The notes: generated by a model from the letters alone, not told the origin. A stretch of DNA of 64,000 nt from Anisodus tanguticus (GCA_034509755.1 CM067541.1:57361556-57425555); one strand, 5' to 3'. Counted from the first letter of the stretch, positions 11,230-22,580 are shown. Numbers and translations: made by a program.

Positions 11230-11810
11230 ACAAAAAACTTGACTAAATTGTGAGCTATCATGTTCCAAGATCTAAGAATATGTACAACATGTACATCTTC
11301 TAGTAAACTCATAAGCTTTCAAATGTCTTCACAAATAGTCTCAATCTCTCATGAAGGTGTACTTCTTTCCAATATCATATCCACCACACTCTTTGCATCA
11401 GACAAGATTTGCACGACCATTCTATTTTCATAGCGATTTTCAACGCTTCACGAATCGCTAGTGCTTCATCGGTTATGGTCTTCCCAACAAATTGAATTGG
11501 GGTACCAAAGGCTGGAAGCAAATGACCACAACTATCCATAGCCGTCACTCCAACGCTTGTCATCTTCTTCTCCTTTTATAAGCTAGCATATGCAAATATA
11601 ACAACACCATCTTGTGTCACAATAACATTTCTTCATTAGTACAATCAGGTACAAGTACAGAAGGAGAAGTAGTAAGCAAATTATTTTTATATTCATGAAA
11701 ATCAAAGAGTGTCGTGTCTACAATTTCACCGGGTTCACAAATATTCCATTAAAGCTCTTGGATTTTTTTGCCTTCCAAATTTCCTCATGATAGAAATACT
11801 TAATTTAGCA
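11230..11810 (-). pseudogene. Relic RNase H domain (non-LTR type or RNase H-like gene)
   Basis: On the minus strand, 11563-11375 reads MTSVGVTAMDSCGHLLPAF and then FVGKTITDEALAIREALKIA, the core of plant RNase H domains (D-S-x-G and the E-x-x-A-I-R-x-A-L helix). After a frame change SDAKSVVDMI follows near 11390, and HNLVK near 11245. Upstream, IWKAKKSKSFNG near 11750 resembles the linker preceding such domains. Stops and frameshifts are frequent. The source may be an L1-type LINE or a domesticated RNase H-like gene; this cannot be decided here. Confidence 0.65.
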
Positions 11811-12907
11811 AGATCAATAGAATCATAATATTGAGTAGCATTAACATAACTATCTTTGATCAGTAAAAAGATATACTATAGGGTTCTAAAATTATTTATT
11901 GGAAGTATGCAAGAAACTTTGTTAAATTTTTAGTCTATCTGGAAATCATATGAAAAAATATATTCTTTCGTTTCTTTAGGCCACTAGCAAACAACTTATG
12001 ATAAAACTCGCCTAATTTATCTTTGACAAAATAGGCAAAAATTAGATATTTCAATGCCAAGAGTACAACCAATATTTCGTTTTTTAGGCCACTGACAAAT
12101 TATAATAACTTATGATAGAATCAACATGTCCAATGCCAAAAAGATACATGATGTCCGATTGATGGCTTAATTTGATCAATTTATTCATCGCAAAATACTT
12201 TATTTCATTCAAAGAATTGAAAAGGAACTTTTGAATTCTCAATTCTCGACAGTCCCACTTTTGGCGACGTCCAAATGCCGAAATCACTGAAAGAGCGGGT
12301 TCATAGTCACCATTAATTTCTATTTCAAATTCAGTTGCATGAGCCCCTTCCCGTGTGATTCACAAAGTCTTTTGTCATTTAAAAGTGTTTTCTATGAGAG
12401 ATAATATTTCTGGTCAAATTCTTTTAATTTGTTATCTATTGTAACAGTAGACAGTAGAATAAAACCAAGGTGGTAAAATACTACTGAACTACTTACATTC
12501 AATCTATGCAGTAGTCAGCTAGACAAACACATTTCTGGCAAAAGTCCTCTTTTTTTGGCCCGGTATCCAATACCCGTATTAGAGTCCGACTAAGTCCAAA
12601 TACGCGTCGGAAAGTCCACAAAGTCTCAAATTGAGGGTAAAGGGCAAAAATATCATCGTCCGCACCATTCATCTCTTCTTTCTTTACAACGGTGGTGGTG
12701 CTAGTTTGTGCGCACCTCAACTATCGTACAAAATACTTGCTACCTCCCATCAACATATAAGCCGGATAACTCTACCCCTAGGCTTATAAAGATGAAAAGA
12801 GATCACCTAATATCTTGTTTCAGCTAAGATTTGAACCGTGATATCTTGAAGGTTTTCACCACTTCATTAACCATCAGGTCACACCCTTGAGTGCTGCATC
12901 AGTCATC
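11811..12907. other. Intergenic, no gene seen
   Basis: No credible coding region. The phrase TAGGCCACT(A/G)(G/A)CAAA recurs near 11979 and 12087. A minus-strand open frame at 12499-12720 has no recognisable motif. Confidence 0.55.
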
Positions 12908-13084
12908 TAAATTGTATCCAATCAATTATTAATACCAAAAGTTATGTACTCGCTATTGTCACCATTTACCAGAAATCAAATATGAAGTAAGTGCCATATT
13001 TAAATTGTATCCAATCAATTATTAATACCAAAAGTTATGTACTCGCTATTGTCACCATTTACCAGAAATCAAATATGAAGTAAG
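12908..13084. repeat. Near-tandem 84-bp duplication
   Basis: 12908-12991 is repeated without visible change at 13001-13084 (TAAATTGTATCCAATC through ATATGAAGTAAG), separated by nine bases. It lies downstream of the nucleotidyltransferase gene. The lack of divergence suggests a recent event. Confidence 0.95.
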
Positions 13085-13526
13085 CAGATGACTAAAGTTA
13101 TGTAAATGCAACCATATATCCAGAAGGAAGCACATACTATAGCCAAGAAGAGATTAAAGATGAAACAAAACAGATGAGAAGAAAGAAAGTCAACAGTACC
13201 AAAATGATTAGAAGCTAATAGGAACTAATTTTGCAGTAGTGGAGGAACTACAGCATTACAGCTAATGCAGCGACGAAGTGCTGCCAAAGAAACTGTACAA
13301 TGTGCATATCTATTTTACACTATGTTGATATAGTCGGCCTCAACTAGATTGGAACTAAGCTGTAGTTGTTTTACTCTCTCGCTACCAAAAGGTACTCCAC
13401 TAAATGTGCAAGAAAATGTCGAAGAAAAACATACTCTGATTTACTGTCTACAAGTTTCTTCTCTCTTTTATAGCTGATATCTGCCTAATGTACCCTTTTT
13501 GTTAGCTTTTACTGTAAAAATCCCTT

Positions 13527-16500
13527 TCACAATGACAGAGGAGGGAACTCATCTTCGTTCTTCAGCCGCAACGAATGCTCTGCAGCCCTGAAAACCAAAT
13601 TAGAACTTCAGATAGCATCCGGTAACAACGACCATACTATTACTCGACTGTCCAAAAATAAAAAGGGAATTTTTCCAACCTTTTTTGTTTACTACGTGCA
13701 GGTTCTGGAAACTGCACCTTTTGCGGGACACTTGGAATCAGGAGCACATCACGAGAAGTGTGTGGAAGCACATCCTCAGGGAGATTCCCCAGAGATCCAA
13801 ATTCAATTTTACATGACGAATTCAAGAAAGCATTGGCATGAGAATCTGTGAGGAGCTTATCGGATTCGCTGGGCACAGAAATCTTCCCACGGCCTGAAAT
13901 CTCCTCCGAACTCTTTTCTGAATGATTTGCATCAGAAGAAGCAATGGATCTGTTACTATGGGGACCACTATGCAAATGCAACTGACCATGACTTCCTGAT
14001 GCTTTACTCCTAGTCCGTCCTTTAAAACGTCTCTCCTGGTGATATTCCTGGAAGGAAAAAGGAGGGTGATACAAAAACCGTCTCAACCTTTACGAAAAAG
14101 GAGACACTTATCTAAACAAATTGAGAAAACTACCGTATTCAGAAAGTAGGTGCCAGTTCCTTGAGCCATTTCTTTTTCTTCAGAACCTAAAGTAGCAGTA
14201 GATGATAGCGAAGTGTCAGAAGGTCGAGCAGCTGGTCCCACAAGCATACCGTTCCCATTTGCTTGGGAAAATGAGTTCTGTCTCAGTGGCATTGATTGCC
14301 GGACAGTATCCCAAAAGTTTGTGTTTCGAGATGGAGGTGGTGATGATGGACTATTATTAAGTACCGGTGCCGACAGAGCAAACCCATAGCAACACTGGCC
14401 ATAGAGCAAACTCCGTATATGGCTGTCATAGTCCCCACTTAAGTCCACCAAAGGATTCATAGCTTCAATATCTCCAGCTATGCTCGCCAAGTCCCTTTCC
14501 CCTATATCGAGAGTACTCTCTAAAATACTGGTCTTCGGACTCGAGATTTCTGAACCACCACCAGACCAAACATCCTCACTATAATTATCTGTACCTGATT
14601 GGTAAATGCTGCTGCTCTCCTGAGGGCACTCTGTGGTTTCTACCCACAACCCAGAATAAGATAGGTCACTTTGGCAAAAATTCTCGGGCCCACAGTTCCC
14701 ATTTCCAACACATGATTTATTGAAATGAAATGGAGGAGCAAAGTAATGCTTCCAAGAAAGAGAACTCATGGAGTTTCCATTATAACAACAGTCATATCTT
14801 CCATTTTCTGAAAAGGAGCCATTTTCTGACACCATATCTGAAGAAACTCCATTCATGGAAGTACTCGACAACTCATTTGATATTGATTTATATACCTTTT
14901 TCAGGCTATCATTCTCAAAATCACCATCTGATGATTTCAGAAGTATTCTAGCGTCAGCATAAAATTCAGCAGGAGATAATGAAGAACATGTGTCTTCATC
15001 ACCAAAAATTAGGCAGGTATCTTGTAAATCAGCCACATGATTTTGTATATGCCTCTCAATAGTGTTTCCAAAGAACTTCTTGATCTCATCCGCAACTCTG
15101 TGAGGTGGTGACAATAGAATGTCACCAAGCTTGCAGGCCCCATACTTAAAAGCTCTTTGTATTCGATAGAAATTACCTGAAGGGAATCAAAGCATAATAT
15201 ATGCGTGAGATAAAGCAACATAGACCACCTAAACACTAACTCAAAGCACCAAAATCATGCTGGAAAAGGCAAATTCTCAGTTTCCAAAATTTCTCGTCCA
15301 GACACATTAACTTTAAAATGACTTCTATATATTCCTGCGCAGTCAATTGTGGAACATATTGCTCATATCTAACTAGAGGTGGTACTAGTTATGCCAACAT
15401 AACTGCATGGTTACGTAGCGATACGGATCTCCCATTCTACATAGGTTCTGACTCATCGAAGTACCAGAAACGATTAAAATGAAAAACAAAGAAACAAAAG
15501 GACGGATTTCCCATATAACAAACTTTAAAGCACAAAAGAGAAATCATTTAGTTGTACCTCTGTTGACACTACGCCCAAGGTTATTATTTTCCTTCAAGGG
15601 GTCAATTATATTTAGATGTTTTTGTTGAAATGGTCGTGTGTCCGTCTCAAGACCCCTGGATGGAACTGAGAACATTTCCATACTGTTCCTTAAAAACTCC
15701 TCACTAAGCAACAAATCGTCGGTTATATAATCTGGCCTCTCAACTGCAGACAGAAAAAGGGAGACCGTGAGAAAAAATTGAAAAAAGAAAAGCAAATCTT
15801 CACTCAACTGAACCAAAGAATTATGAAAGGAAGGGCTTTGCTTACCAAATATCTCAGGAAGGGATGATTTGCACACTGGACCATTCAAACTGATACAATA
15901 GTTGTCCCAATCAAATTTGCTGTAGTAATCCAAAAATCTATAGAGAACCTAAAAGCAAGCAAAAAACAGGAATATCAAATTCACTTATGCTTGCATACCA
16001 GGCATAATGCACAAAGTCAAAAAGCACAAACAAGTAATTACCGCTAGAGGACCATTTAACGATGAATGGAACAGTTGGAATATATATAAGACCAGTGTTT
16101 CCAAAGCATATGTTGAGATCAAACCATGATGTGCACCAAGAACACGACTTTCATAATAGCACCAAGCCTTTATCAAAATAATGCAACGTTTGAAGAGATG
16201 ATTTTTACCAACAAGGCGATCTACCTGTGCTCAAGAAACAGAAAAGACGACAAGAATAAAAATTAGCTGTTCATTTCCTCATTTAAAATGAAACAGAACA
16301 ATAAAAATATATTGATCAATACACGGGAGATATCTGGTTCTCTAGAGAGTTTAAAAAGACATTAATCTGAAAGAAACAAATAAACAACTAAACACTATCA
16401 GATGTTTTTGTTTAAAAAGCTAAATGTTCATTTTAAGCACAAATTGCATAATAAAAGTTAAAGAGTAGTAAAATTATTGCAGTAAGGAGGGATATATCAA

Positions 16501-19457
16501 TGATGTCAACACACACCTATACATATTAAACGAGTACAACAACAACAACAACATACCCAGTGAAGTCCCACAACGTGGGGTCTGGGGAGGGTAGAGTGTA
16601 CGCAGACCTTACCTCTACCTTGGTAAGTAAAAGAGGTATATTCTCTGTTTTAGAGATTCTACTAAACCATTTTCCAGTTCCAGTTGGTTCCGCTTAACCA
16701 AGACAGGCAATACATCTTGTACATAAGAGTCTTTTAAACAAAAAGTAAAGCACAATGGCTGTATCACATTAAGACACTGTCATTGATCCACAAAGAGCAC
16801 ATACACGGCAAGATTATTTGAATCTTGACAGTTAGCTTTGTAACTTACCTGCTCAAGGAAACAAAGTGTGCAAAGTCCTCCTAACTGATTACAGGATATA
16901 TCTATCACAGTATTTTGTACAATACATTTCACGAGCTTAACCTGCCATGAGAAATTCAAAACTTCTCAATATTAAACAGATAAAAAATGATCAATTAAGC
17001 AGAAATCTAGTGAATGAATATGGACAGCCAAACTAAATAGACAGTTGTACAACTCTACAAAACAACCTTTAATTACTATAACCCCCCACCACCACCACCA
17101 CCACCACCACCACCACCACCACCACCACCACCACCACCACCACCACCACACACACGCCAAAAAAAGAAAAAGAAATAGGCATGCTAAAAACTCCATTATG
17201 CTTAGACTCAACTATCCAGCTTCCTTAGGTGGCAGGATATCAAGATCAAAACTTAAAACTATTTATTGCTGCAAAGCACTGTCAAATACTTCATCCAATT
17301 CAGTTCGTTTGAACAGATTTTAAAGGGTTTGAGTACACTTCTATCATTAGAGTCAGGAAAGAACCTCAGCATCAATAAATTGGGGATCCCTGACAATATA
17401 CTCAGTATTTTCTTTTAGCTCTTCTTCCTGCAGAACAGCAAGAACATCACGGGCCAATGTTTCTTCAATAATTGGACTGCTAAAAACAGTCAAATCAATG
17501 TCACCGTCAGGAAGGTAAGTCTTCAGTGGAACTGATCCATATGAGAAAACCTGTATGTCAAACAAGTATAATCAGCAAAACTCACTAAAGATAACATTCA
17601 ACTCTACTGTGGAAAAGTAATGCTAGATAAGACTTGAACATTACAAATGTATAAAGTTGCTCAAGTTAGTCGGCTGGAACAAACAGATTCATTATTGACA
17701 AAGTTATGCATCCGACAGCATTGGCTTACGTTAGAACTGTAGTAGAATTAAGAGATGAATCATGCACTTCTGTTTTAGTCTGATATACTTGATTAACAAC
17801 ATAAAATTAGTTTCCTGAACTTGAATTGACTCAGAGGTGTATAAATAATGCTTAAAGGAACAAGAAACCACTTGACACGAAATGAAAGGAAGAATAGTTA
17901 TGGAAGTGAGTATTGCCAGTCCCATCAATTAAGGAATCAGCTTACCGTTAATTATTTCTACTATTATTGACCACGTCCTTTGACTTATGCTCTTAGCGAG
18001 AAAAGTCTTTACACTTTCATTAGTGAAAAATAATAATGCAATTCAAAGTAATTACACTTTTAGAAGTAAACAAGAAACATTACAGTGAAATATCTTGGTT
18101 TACTGAAAAGTAGATGAACTTGTGTAAGGAGTAAAGCTGCCAGAAGAAAATCTTTGGTTTAACACTACAATCTGCAGTAGAACTTATAATATTTTAAAAT
18201 TGGCCACCAAGGGGGTGGCCGGACCTTGTGGTTGAAGAGCTGGAGATACAGAAAACTTAATTGAATTCTTCAAATCTTCCTTAACCTTGATGACTCGGTA
18301 CCTGTGCTGGTGAGAAGCAGCAAGGACTCGATAGATTAGTCAAGGTACTAGCAACTTGGCACAAACAACATTATTACGTATTAGAAAAAAGAAGTCTCTA
18401 TTACTCTAGTAGAACAGTGGCGATGATGCTGTTCTCTTCCGCGATTCACCTCCACCCCCACCTCCTCTTTCATACCATCTAGATTAGTAAGAGTATACTT
18501 TTGAGATTGTAAACAACATCAAGTTGACCCTTAATTAGCTATTCAGAAGATGTGAACAAATTAACCATCCAAGAAAAGGTAACACGTCATTTTGTAACCC
18601 CCTACAAATTGACCAAGGCACACACCACACCACCACCCCCACACCCACCCCCTTTACATACCATCTTAGATTAGTATACTTTGAGATTGTAAACAACATC
18701 AAGATTAATATCTAAGAAAAGGTAAAGGTAACACTTGATTTTGTAATCCCCTACAAGTTGACCAAGCCCCACCAACCCCCAACCCCACCTCCACCTCCAC
18801 CCCCACCCCCACCCCACACCAAAAAATAAACCAGACCCCCATTATTTTTCAAATAGAAGTTATCAATGAAATCAGGATATAACATTTCGATAGAAGTGGA
18901 ACAAACATTCCTTTTTTGCAGCCGTATTACTTATCGGTAGGTATCTAGTAGCTCAGTCGGTTGGCTACCTAAACTTTCACCTTATTGGTGAGGGTTCGAA
19001 TCCCACATTATAATCTCTTCCCCATTTCCCCTTCCCCTATCCCCTATGTAATTAAAAAGAAAAAAGATAGAAGTGGAACAAACAATCATAGAAACGAAAA
19101 GCCTCATGAAGAAAAACTATGAGATATTACTGAATTGGCTATAGAAAAATAGACATGCAAAAATCAAGAATCATATATAAACACTGAATGTAACTCTGTA
19201 TCAGTAAATTAATCAAATCAAAGCAAAATTAAATAAACCTCGCAACCAAGAGAACATCGAATAAGTCTCTGAACATAATCAATAACATCTTTCCTCTTCT
19301 CTTCAGTATCAAGAGTTGGATGAACACAATTCACTACTTGTTCAATAGCTTCTTCACCAACAACCCAACAATCCTCTGTAATTGCTGATGGATCAGGACC
19401 CAACAACTCCCAACGGGGCTCCATTTCAACCCGAATCCCAATTCCACATGAACCCAT
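13527..19457 (-). CDS. PAP/OAS1-type nucleotidyltransferase (putative non-canonical poly(A)/terminal uridylyl transferase-like protein)
   Basis: Nine exons are proposed: 19457-19239, 17550-17365, 16941-16849, 16224-16042, 15948-15846, 15743-15558, 15176-14134, 14047-13680 and 13587-13527. All introns are GT-AG, phases agree, and the product is 813 residues ending in FPPLSL. The ATG at 19457 is the only in-frame ATG and has A at -3 and G at +4. Residues 78-79 (Gly-Ser) and D90/D92 in LPDGDIDLT form the nucleotidyltransferase signature, and D149 in VIDISCNQ fits the third catalytic aspartate. LIKAWCYYESRVLGAHHG (exon 4) belongs to the PAP/OAS1 substrate-binding domain. Residues from about 350 on are Ser/Asn-rich and probably disordered. 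The family adds nucleotides to RNA 3' ends, but plant members of this group are little studied and the true substrate is unknown. Conserved motifs suggest an active enzyme. Introns hold a SINE, a (CAC)n tract and an RTE tail fragment. Confidence 0.9.
16536..16661 (-). mobile_element. RTE-LINE/Au-SINE-like tail fragment in an intron
   Basis: It begins with (CAA)n at 16536 followed by ATACCCAGTG, and continues through GTGGGGTCTGGGGAGGGTA and CAGACCTTACCTCTACC. Read on the minus strand this is the 3' end seen in the 53-57 kb LINE, terminating in (TTG)n. It lies in intron 3 of the nucleotidyltransferase gene, in the same orientation as the gene. Only the tail is present, so it is either a 5'-truncated LINE or a SINE sharing that tail. 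Confidence 0.8.
17087..17151. repeat. (CAC)n trinucleotide microsatellite in intron 2
   Basis: About 21 uninterrupted CAC/CCA units (TGG on the gene strand) within intron 2 of the nucleotidyltransferase gene. It produces misleading poly-His or poly-Trp open frames but is not coding. It is likely length-polymorphic. Confidence 0.97.
18471..18835. repeat. Diverged 186-bp tandem duplication in intron 1
   Basis: CATACCATCT(T)AGATTAG starts both units (18471 and 18657), followed in each by TTGAGATTGTAAACAACATC, then a TTGTAA(C/T)CCCCTACAA phrase and a C/A-rich (CCACCCCC)-like stretch. The copies differ by several indels, so the event is not recent. It lies in intron 1 of the nucleotidyltransferase gene. 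Confidence 0.8.
18889..19084 (+). mobile_element. tRNA-derived SINE with 19-bp target-site duplication
   Basis: An internal RNA polymerase III promoter is visible: A box TAGCTCAGTCGG at 18949-18960 and B box GGTTCGAATCC at 18993-19003, spaced as in tRNA-derived SINEs. A short pyrimidine-rich body follows and an A-rich tail ends near 19065. The flanks 18889-18907 and 19066-19084 are the same 19 bases (GATAGAAGTGGAACAAACA), a perfect target-site duplication. About 40 bases separate the left flank from the A box, more than usual. It is antisense to its host gene. Confidence 0.9.
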
Positions 19458-20349
19458 AATAACTAAAAAGAAAAAGAATTCTTGATTATACCCAAACAAC
19501 ACGTCGGGTTTTAGACGACAACAACAACATGGAATGTTCTAGACATAGTAATAATAATAAGCTAAATGAGTCAAATGAGAAATAAAAGTTGCTATAAATA
19601 GCATTATTTTTGTTTGGATTTCAGTAATCTGATATTGTATCTATATTAAAGAGACAATATAGATATGTATGTATATGTATTGCCCCCACACATCCCCTCA
19701 TAACCCAAATAATCTAAAAAGCTTTAAACTCCTTTTCTTGAATACGTTTTAATCTGCAACTACGTGTAATTCATATAGGCATGTATATATTGTATGTATA
19801 TGTATGTGTATATGTGTACGTATATTTTTTGGTGTATTTTTTTTTTCTGATTATTGTTGTGTTTTGAGTGAGTTTTTCGTGTTGGACGCGAGGGGAAGGT
19901 TGCGGCGCAACGCGACGCCGCGAAAGAGGGTGGCGCAATGTTCAAATGCCGTTATTGAAGAAGCATGTCATACATAATGTATAACTTAGTGCAATTTTTA
20001 TCTCCTTATGACTTTCTTTTTAATCCGTTTTAAAAATAATAATATATTTTCTTATTTTATAATAATTTAATTTTAATTTTTATCTTTTACGCTTAACAAG
20101 ATGATATATTTGACTTATTTTAAACTATAAAATTTAAAAGTCTTCCTTTATTTCTTAAACTTTGTGTTGAGTCAAATTATATCCTATAAATTGAAACGAA
20201 AGAAATATTAAATTCGACTCAAATTTTATATATACGCCCTTTAACTAATGTACTAATATTTTCTCTATTCGAGATAACTATATAAATATTGATTAATATT
20301 TTAAAAATATATTAGTATATAATAGTGATATGAGAAGAATTACAATTAT
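19458..20349 (-). promoter_or_regulatory. Upstream region of the nucleotidyltransferase gene
   Basis: This is the 5' flank of the minus-strand gene, presumably containing its promoter and 5' UTR. A GC-rich patch near 19886-19935 with GCGGCGCAACGCGACGCCG stands out from the AT-rich surroundings. No transcription start can be fixed from sequence alone, and no other gene was seen. Confidence 0.45.
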
Positions 20350-20583
20350 TACTCCATCTATCTCAATTTATGTGACACGGTTTGAACTTTGACCGTGAAT
20401 TTAGACAAAACTTTTAAGCTTTTGAAATAAAATTTGTATATTTGAAAATTATGAAAATATTGTAAATTATAATAATTAACAACTAAAAATATTTAAAATA
20501 CATATCGAAAAATTTCGGTAAAAATAAGCTTGGTTAACTATCAAAATTTCAAATGCGTCACATAAATTGGGATGGATGGAGTA
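20350..20583. mobile_element. Stowaway-like MITE
   Basis: The element at 20352-20581 (230 bp) starts CTCCATCTATCTCAATTTAT and ends ATAAATTGGGATGGATGGAG, long terminal inverted repeats of the Stowaway type. TA flanks it at 20350-20351 and 20582-20583. It is AT-rich and non-coding. Confidence 0.93.
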
Positions 20584-20696
20584 ATACTTTTAATATATAG
20601 TTTAATAACTAAATTTGATCTAATCAAATGTAGCTTTAAAAATTAGTCGAATTGACCTTTTAAAAGGTAAAAAGTGTCATATAATTTAGGATATAT

Positions 20697-20773
<77 letters not shown>

Positions 20774-20874
20774 TATAAATTTTAAAATATTTATGCTTTC
20801 AAGTTAATAACGGTTGATTCAAAACACTTTACCTATTTAAAATTTGAGAGGGATCGAAGACTATTTAGAGAGAA
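20584..20874. repeat. AT-rich spacer with a (TA)n microsatellite
   Basis: An almost pure TA tract runs from about 20695 to 20766, with AT-rich flanks and no gene. It sits just left of the LTR array and may have been a fragile or accessible insertion neighbourhood, though that is speculation. Confidence 0.9.
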
Positions 20875-20879
20875 AACTT

Positions 20880-22164
20880 TGTTGCAAATTTGCCTTTGGC
20901 GGGAGTTGCGACCGACCAACTTTAACGGCTTAAACACTAGTGTAACGTATGTTGGAGAATCCGGTTCTTCACACATGCATGATCTACTAAGTACGTAGAT
21001 AACCGTAGGGCCAAGAATCGTCAAATTTCATTGAGAAATGAAAGAGATATTGGTTCACGAAGTAAGGTGTTTGAAGCATGGAAAGTGTGGTATTGTGTGT
21101 AATTCTCCCTCATCGGTAGAGGAAGAAAGAATTGTTGTGTATATAAGATTCGAAATTGGTTTGGGGTTTGGGACCCCAAGGGGTATCCCATGTGTTTAAA
21201 GGAGGGAGGACCTAGATGTGCTTCGGTTCGAGGAAAGACCACACGCGCGCCGCCGCCGCCCGCTCGTCCGTCGTCCGTCCCGTCCCCGGGGTCCGGTTCC
21301 GGTTCCGGTTCTCCGGTTCCGGTTCACGGTTCTCGGGTCGTGGGCTCACGGGGCGTGGGTGTGGGCCGTGGGCCTTCGATATTATCTTTTTGGGCCGAAA
21401 ACTTTGCCGAAGTACGTTTGATCCCGAAGTTTCAGATATACGATTTGGACCAGAATTCTTTCGGATGTGCGTTTGGTCCCCGAAGTTTCAAGATGTACAG
21501 TTTGGTCCCCGAAGTTCGAATTTCGACGGTCAAGAAGCGAAACGCCAAGCACTCAATTCAGCCATTTATTTTGGCTGAATTACTCCTCCTATAATGGCCA
21601 AATCCGTTGGTCTTTCACCATTTATGTTGGTGACTTTACTACCTCCATAATGGCCATTATTTGGCTATTATGGAGGCGTTTTTCAAAGCAAGAAACAGCC
21701 CCTCCCTCTCCTATATAAACACCCCATTACACCATTGTTGAGCACTAACAAGAAGCTAACAGAAACAAGAGAGGCAACACACGAAAATACACAAGCGAAA
21801 TTTCTTCTTCCTACAACTTCCAAGCATCATTTCGTTACTCAATATTCTTCACGGTAGCTCTTGAGTTTCCTTTGCTCAAGGGTTCCATTTGTTTTATCTT
21901 GGGAGACAAATTGTCCAGGACGTATAAAGGATACATACGGGGCAATATTGTCTTAAGGACAGAGTGCCACACTCGACTCAAAGATAAACCATTTTCCATT
22001 TTTCGTCTTCAACAAAATCGTAATTTCAGTTTTGTTGTTATATTGTAATTTTCAGATTTCTAGTCGAAAATATTGTATTCTTTGTTTATCCTTTTGAATA
22101 CTTGTAATAGTTAAATACTTCCCGTACTGCTTTATAAAGTACCATAGAGCAAAATCTCCCAACA
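20880..22164 (+). repeat. Array LTR 1
   Basis: 1,285 bp. It opens TGTTGCAAATTTGCC (the other three have TGTTGG) and ends CTCCCAACA. A TATA box, TATATAA, is at 21713-21719. Upstream are a (GGTTCC)n-like GC-rich block near 21290-21335 and four ~28-bp repeats built on GTTTGGTCCCCGAAGTTT (21412-21523). Short inverted blocks such as TTCAGCC...GGCTGAA lie near 21557-21586. Confidence 0.95.
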
Positions 22165-22500
22165 ACTTAAGACAATATTTGTATTGTATTACTATTAGTA
22201 TTCGAAAGATATCGGTAAAAAATTGTGTGACCAAATCGGATATGGAAATGGTTTTCTCGGTAGAAGAGAGTGATGATGATGAACGTGTTCATGGTGTCAC
22301 CGCTACCAAGATGGTGGAAACAAGCGCTCTCGAGAGCCCGAGGATGTCAACCGAGACAAGAGGAGAAGAGTGAAGATGTTATTCTATCTTGCAGAAGGCC
22401 TATATCTCGTCCCGGACAAAAGATTCGAATAATGGTGAGAAGGAAATGGACACTCGCCCGATGAAGTGACCGAAGTGAGCCGTAATCCGAAATTGGGATA

Positions 22501-22580
22501 AGTATTTTTCTTACTTGTCAAGAATAAAGATTAAATGATAAGTATTTTTCTTACTTGTCAAGAATAAAGATTAAATGATG
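22501..22580. repeat. 40-bp tandem duplication within the internal region
   Basis: 22501-22540 and 22541-22580 are the same 40 bases (AGTATTTTTCTTACTTGTCA and onwards). The same duplication occurs at the equivalent place in internal regions 2 and 3, so it predates the tandem expansion. Confidence 0.95.

Noticed and set aside
14730..14951. Plus-strand open frame inside the nucleotidyltransferase exon 7
   Set aside because: It is the antisense shadow of a long coding exon.
17045..17323. Poly-His/poly-Trp open frames on either strand
   Set aside because: They are produced by the (CAC)n microsatellite inside an intron; no conserved flanking protein sequence exists.
18949..19003. A tRNA gene
   Set aside because: A and B boxes are present, but the arms do not fold into a full cloverleaf, and the A-rich tail with a 19-bp TSD identifies a SINE.
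20695..20766. (TA)n tract as an origin or matrix-attachment signal
   Set aside because: A plain dinucleotide microsatellite explains it; nothing else supports a function.
21190..21594. Open frames of 60-140 codons rich in Arg, Gly, Pro and Ser in the array LTRs (also near 26589, 32054 and 37497)
   Set aside because: They run through the CpG-rich GGTTCC block of an LTR in several overlapping frames, differ between copies and match no family.
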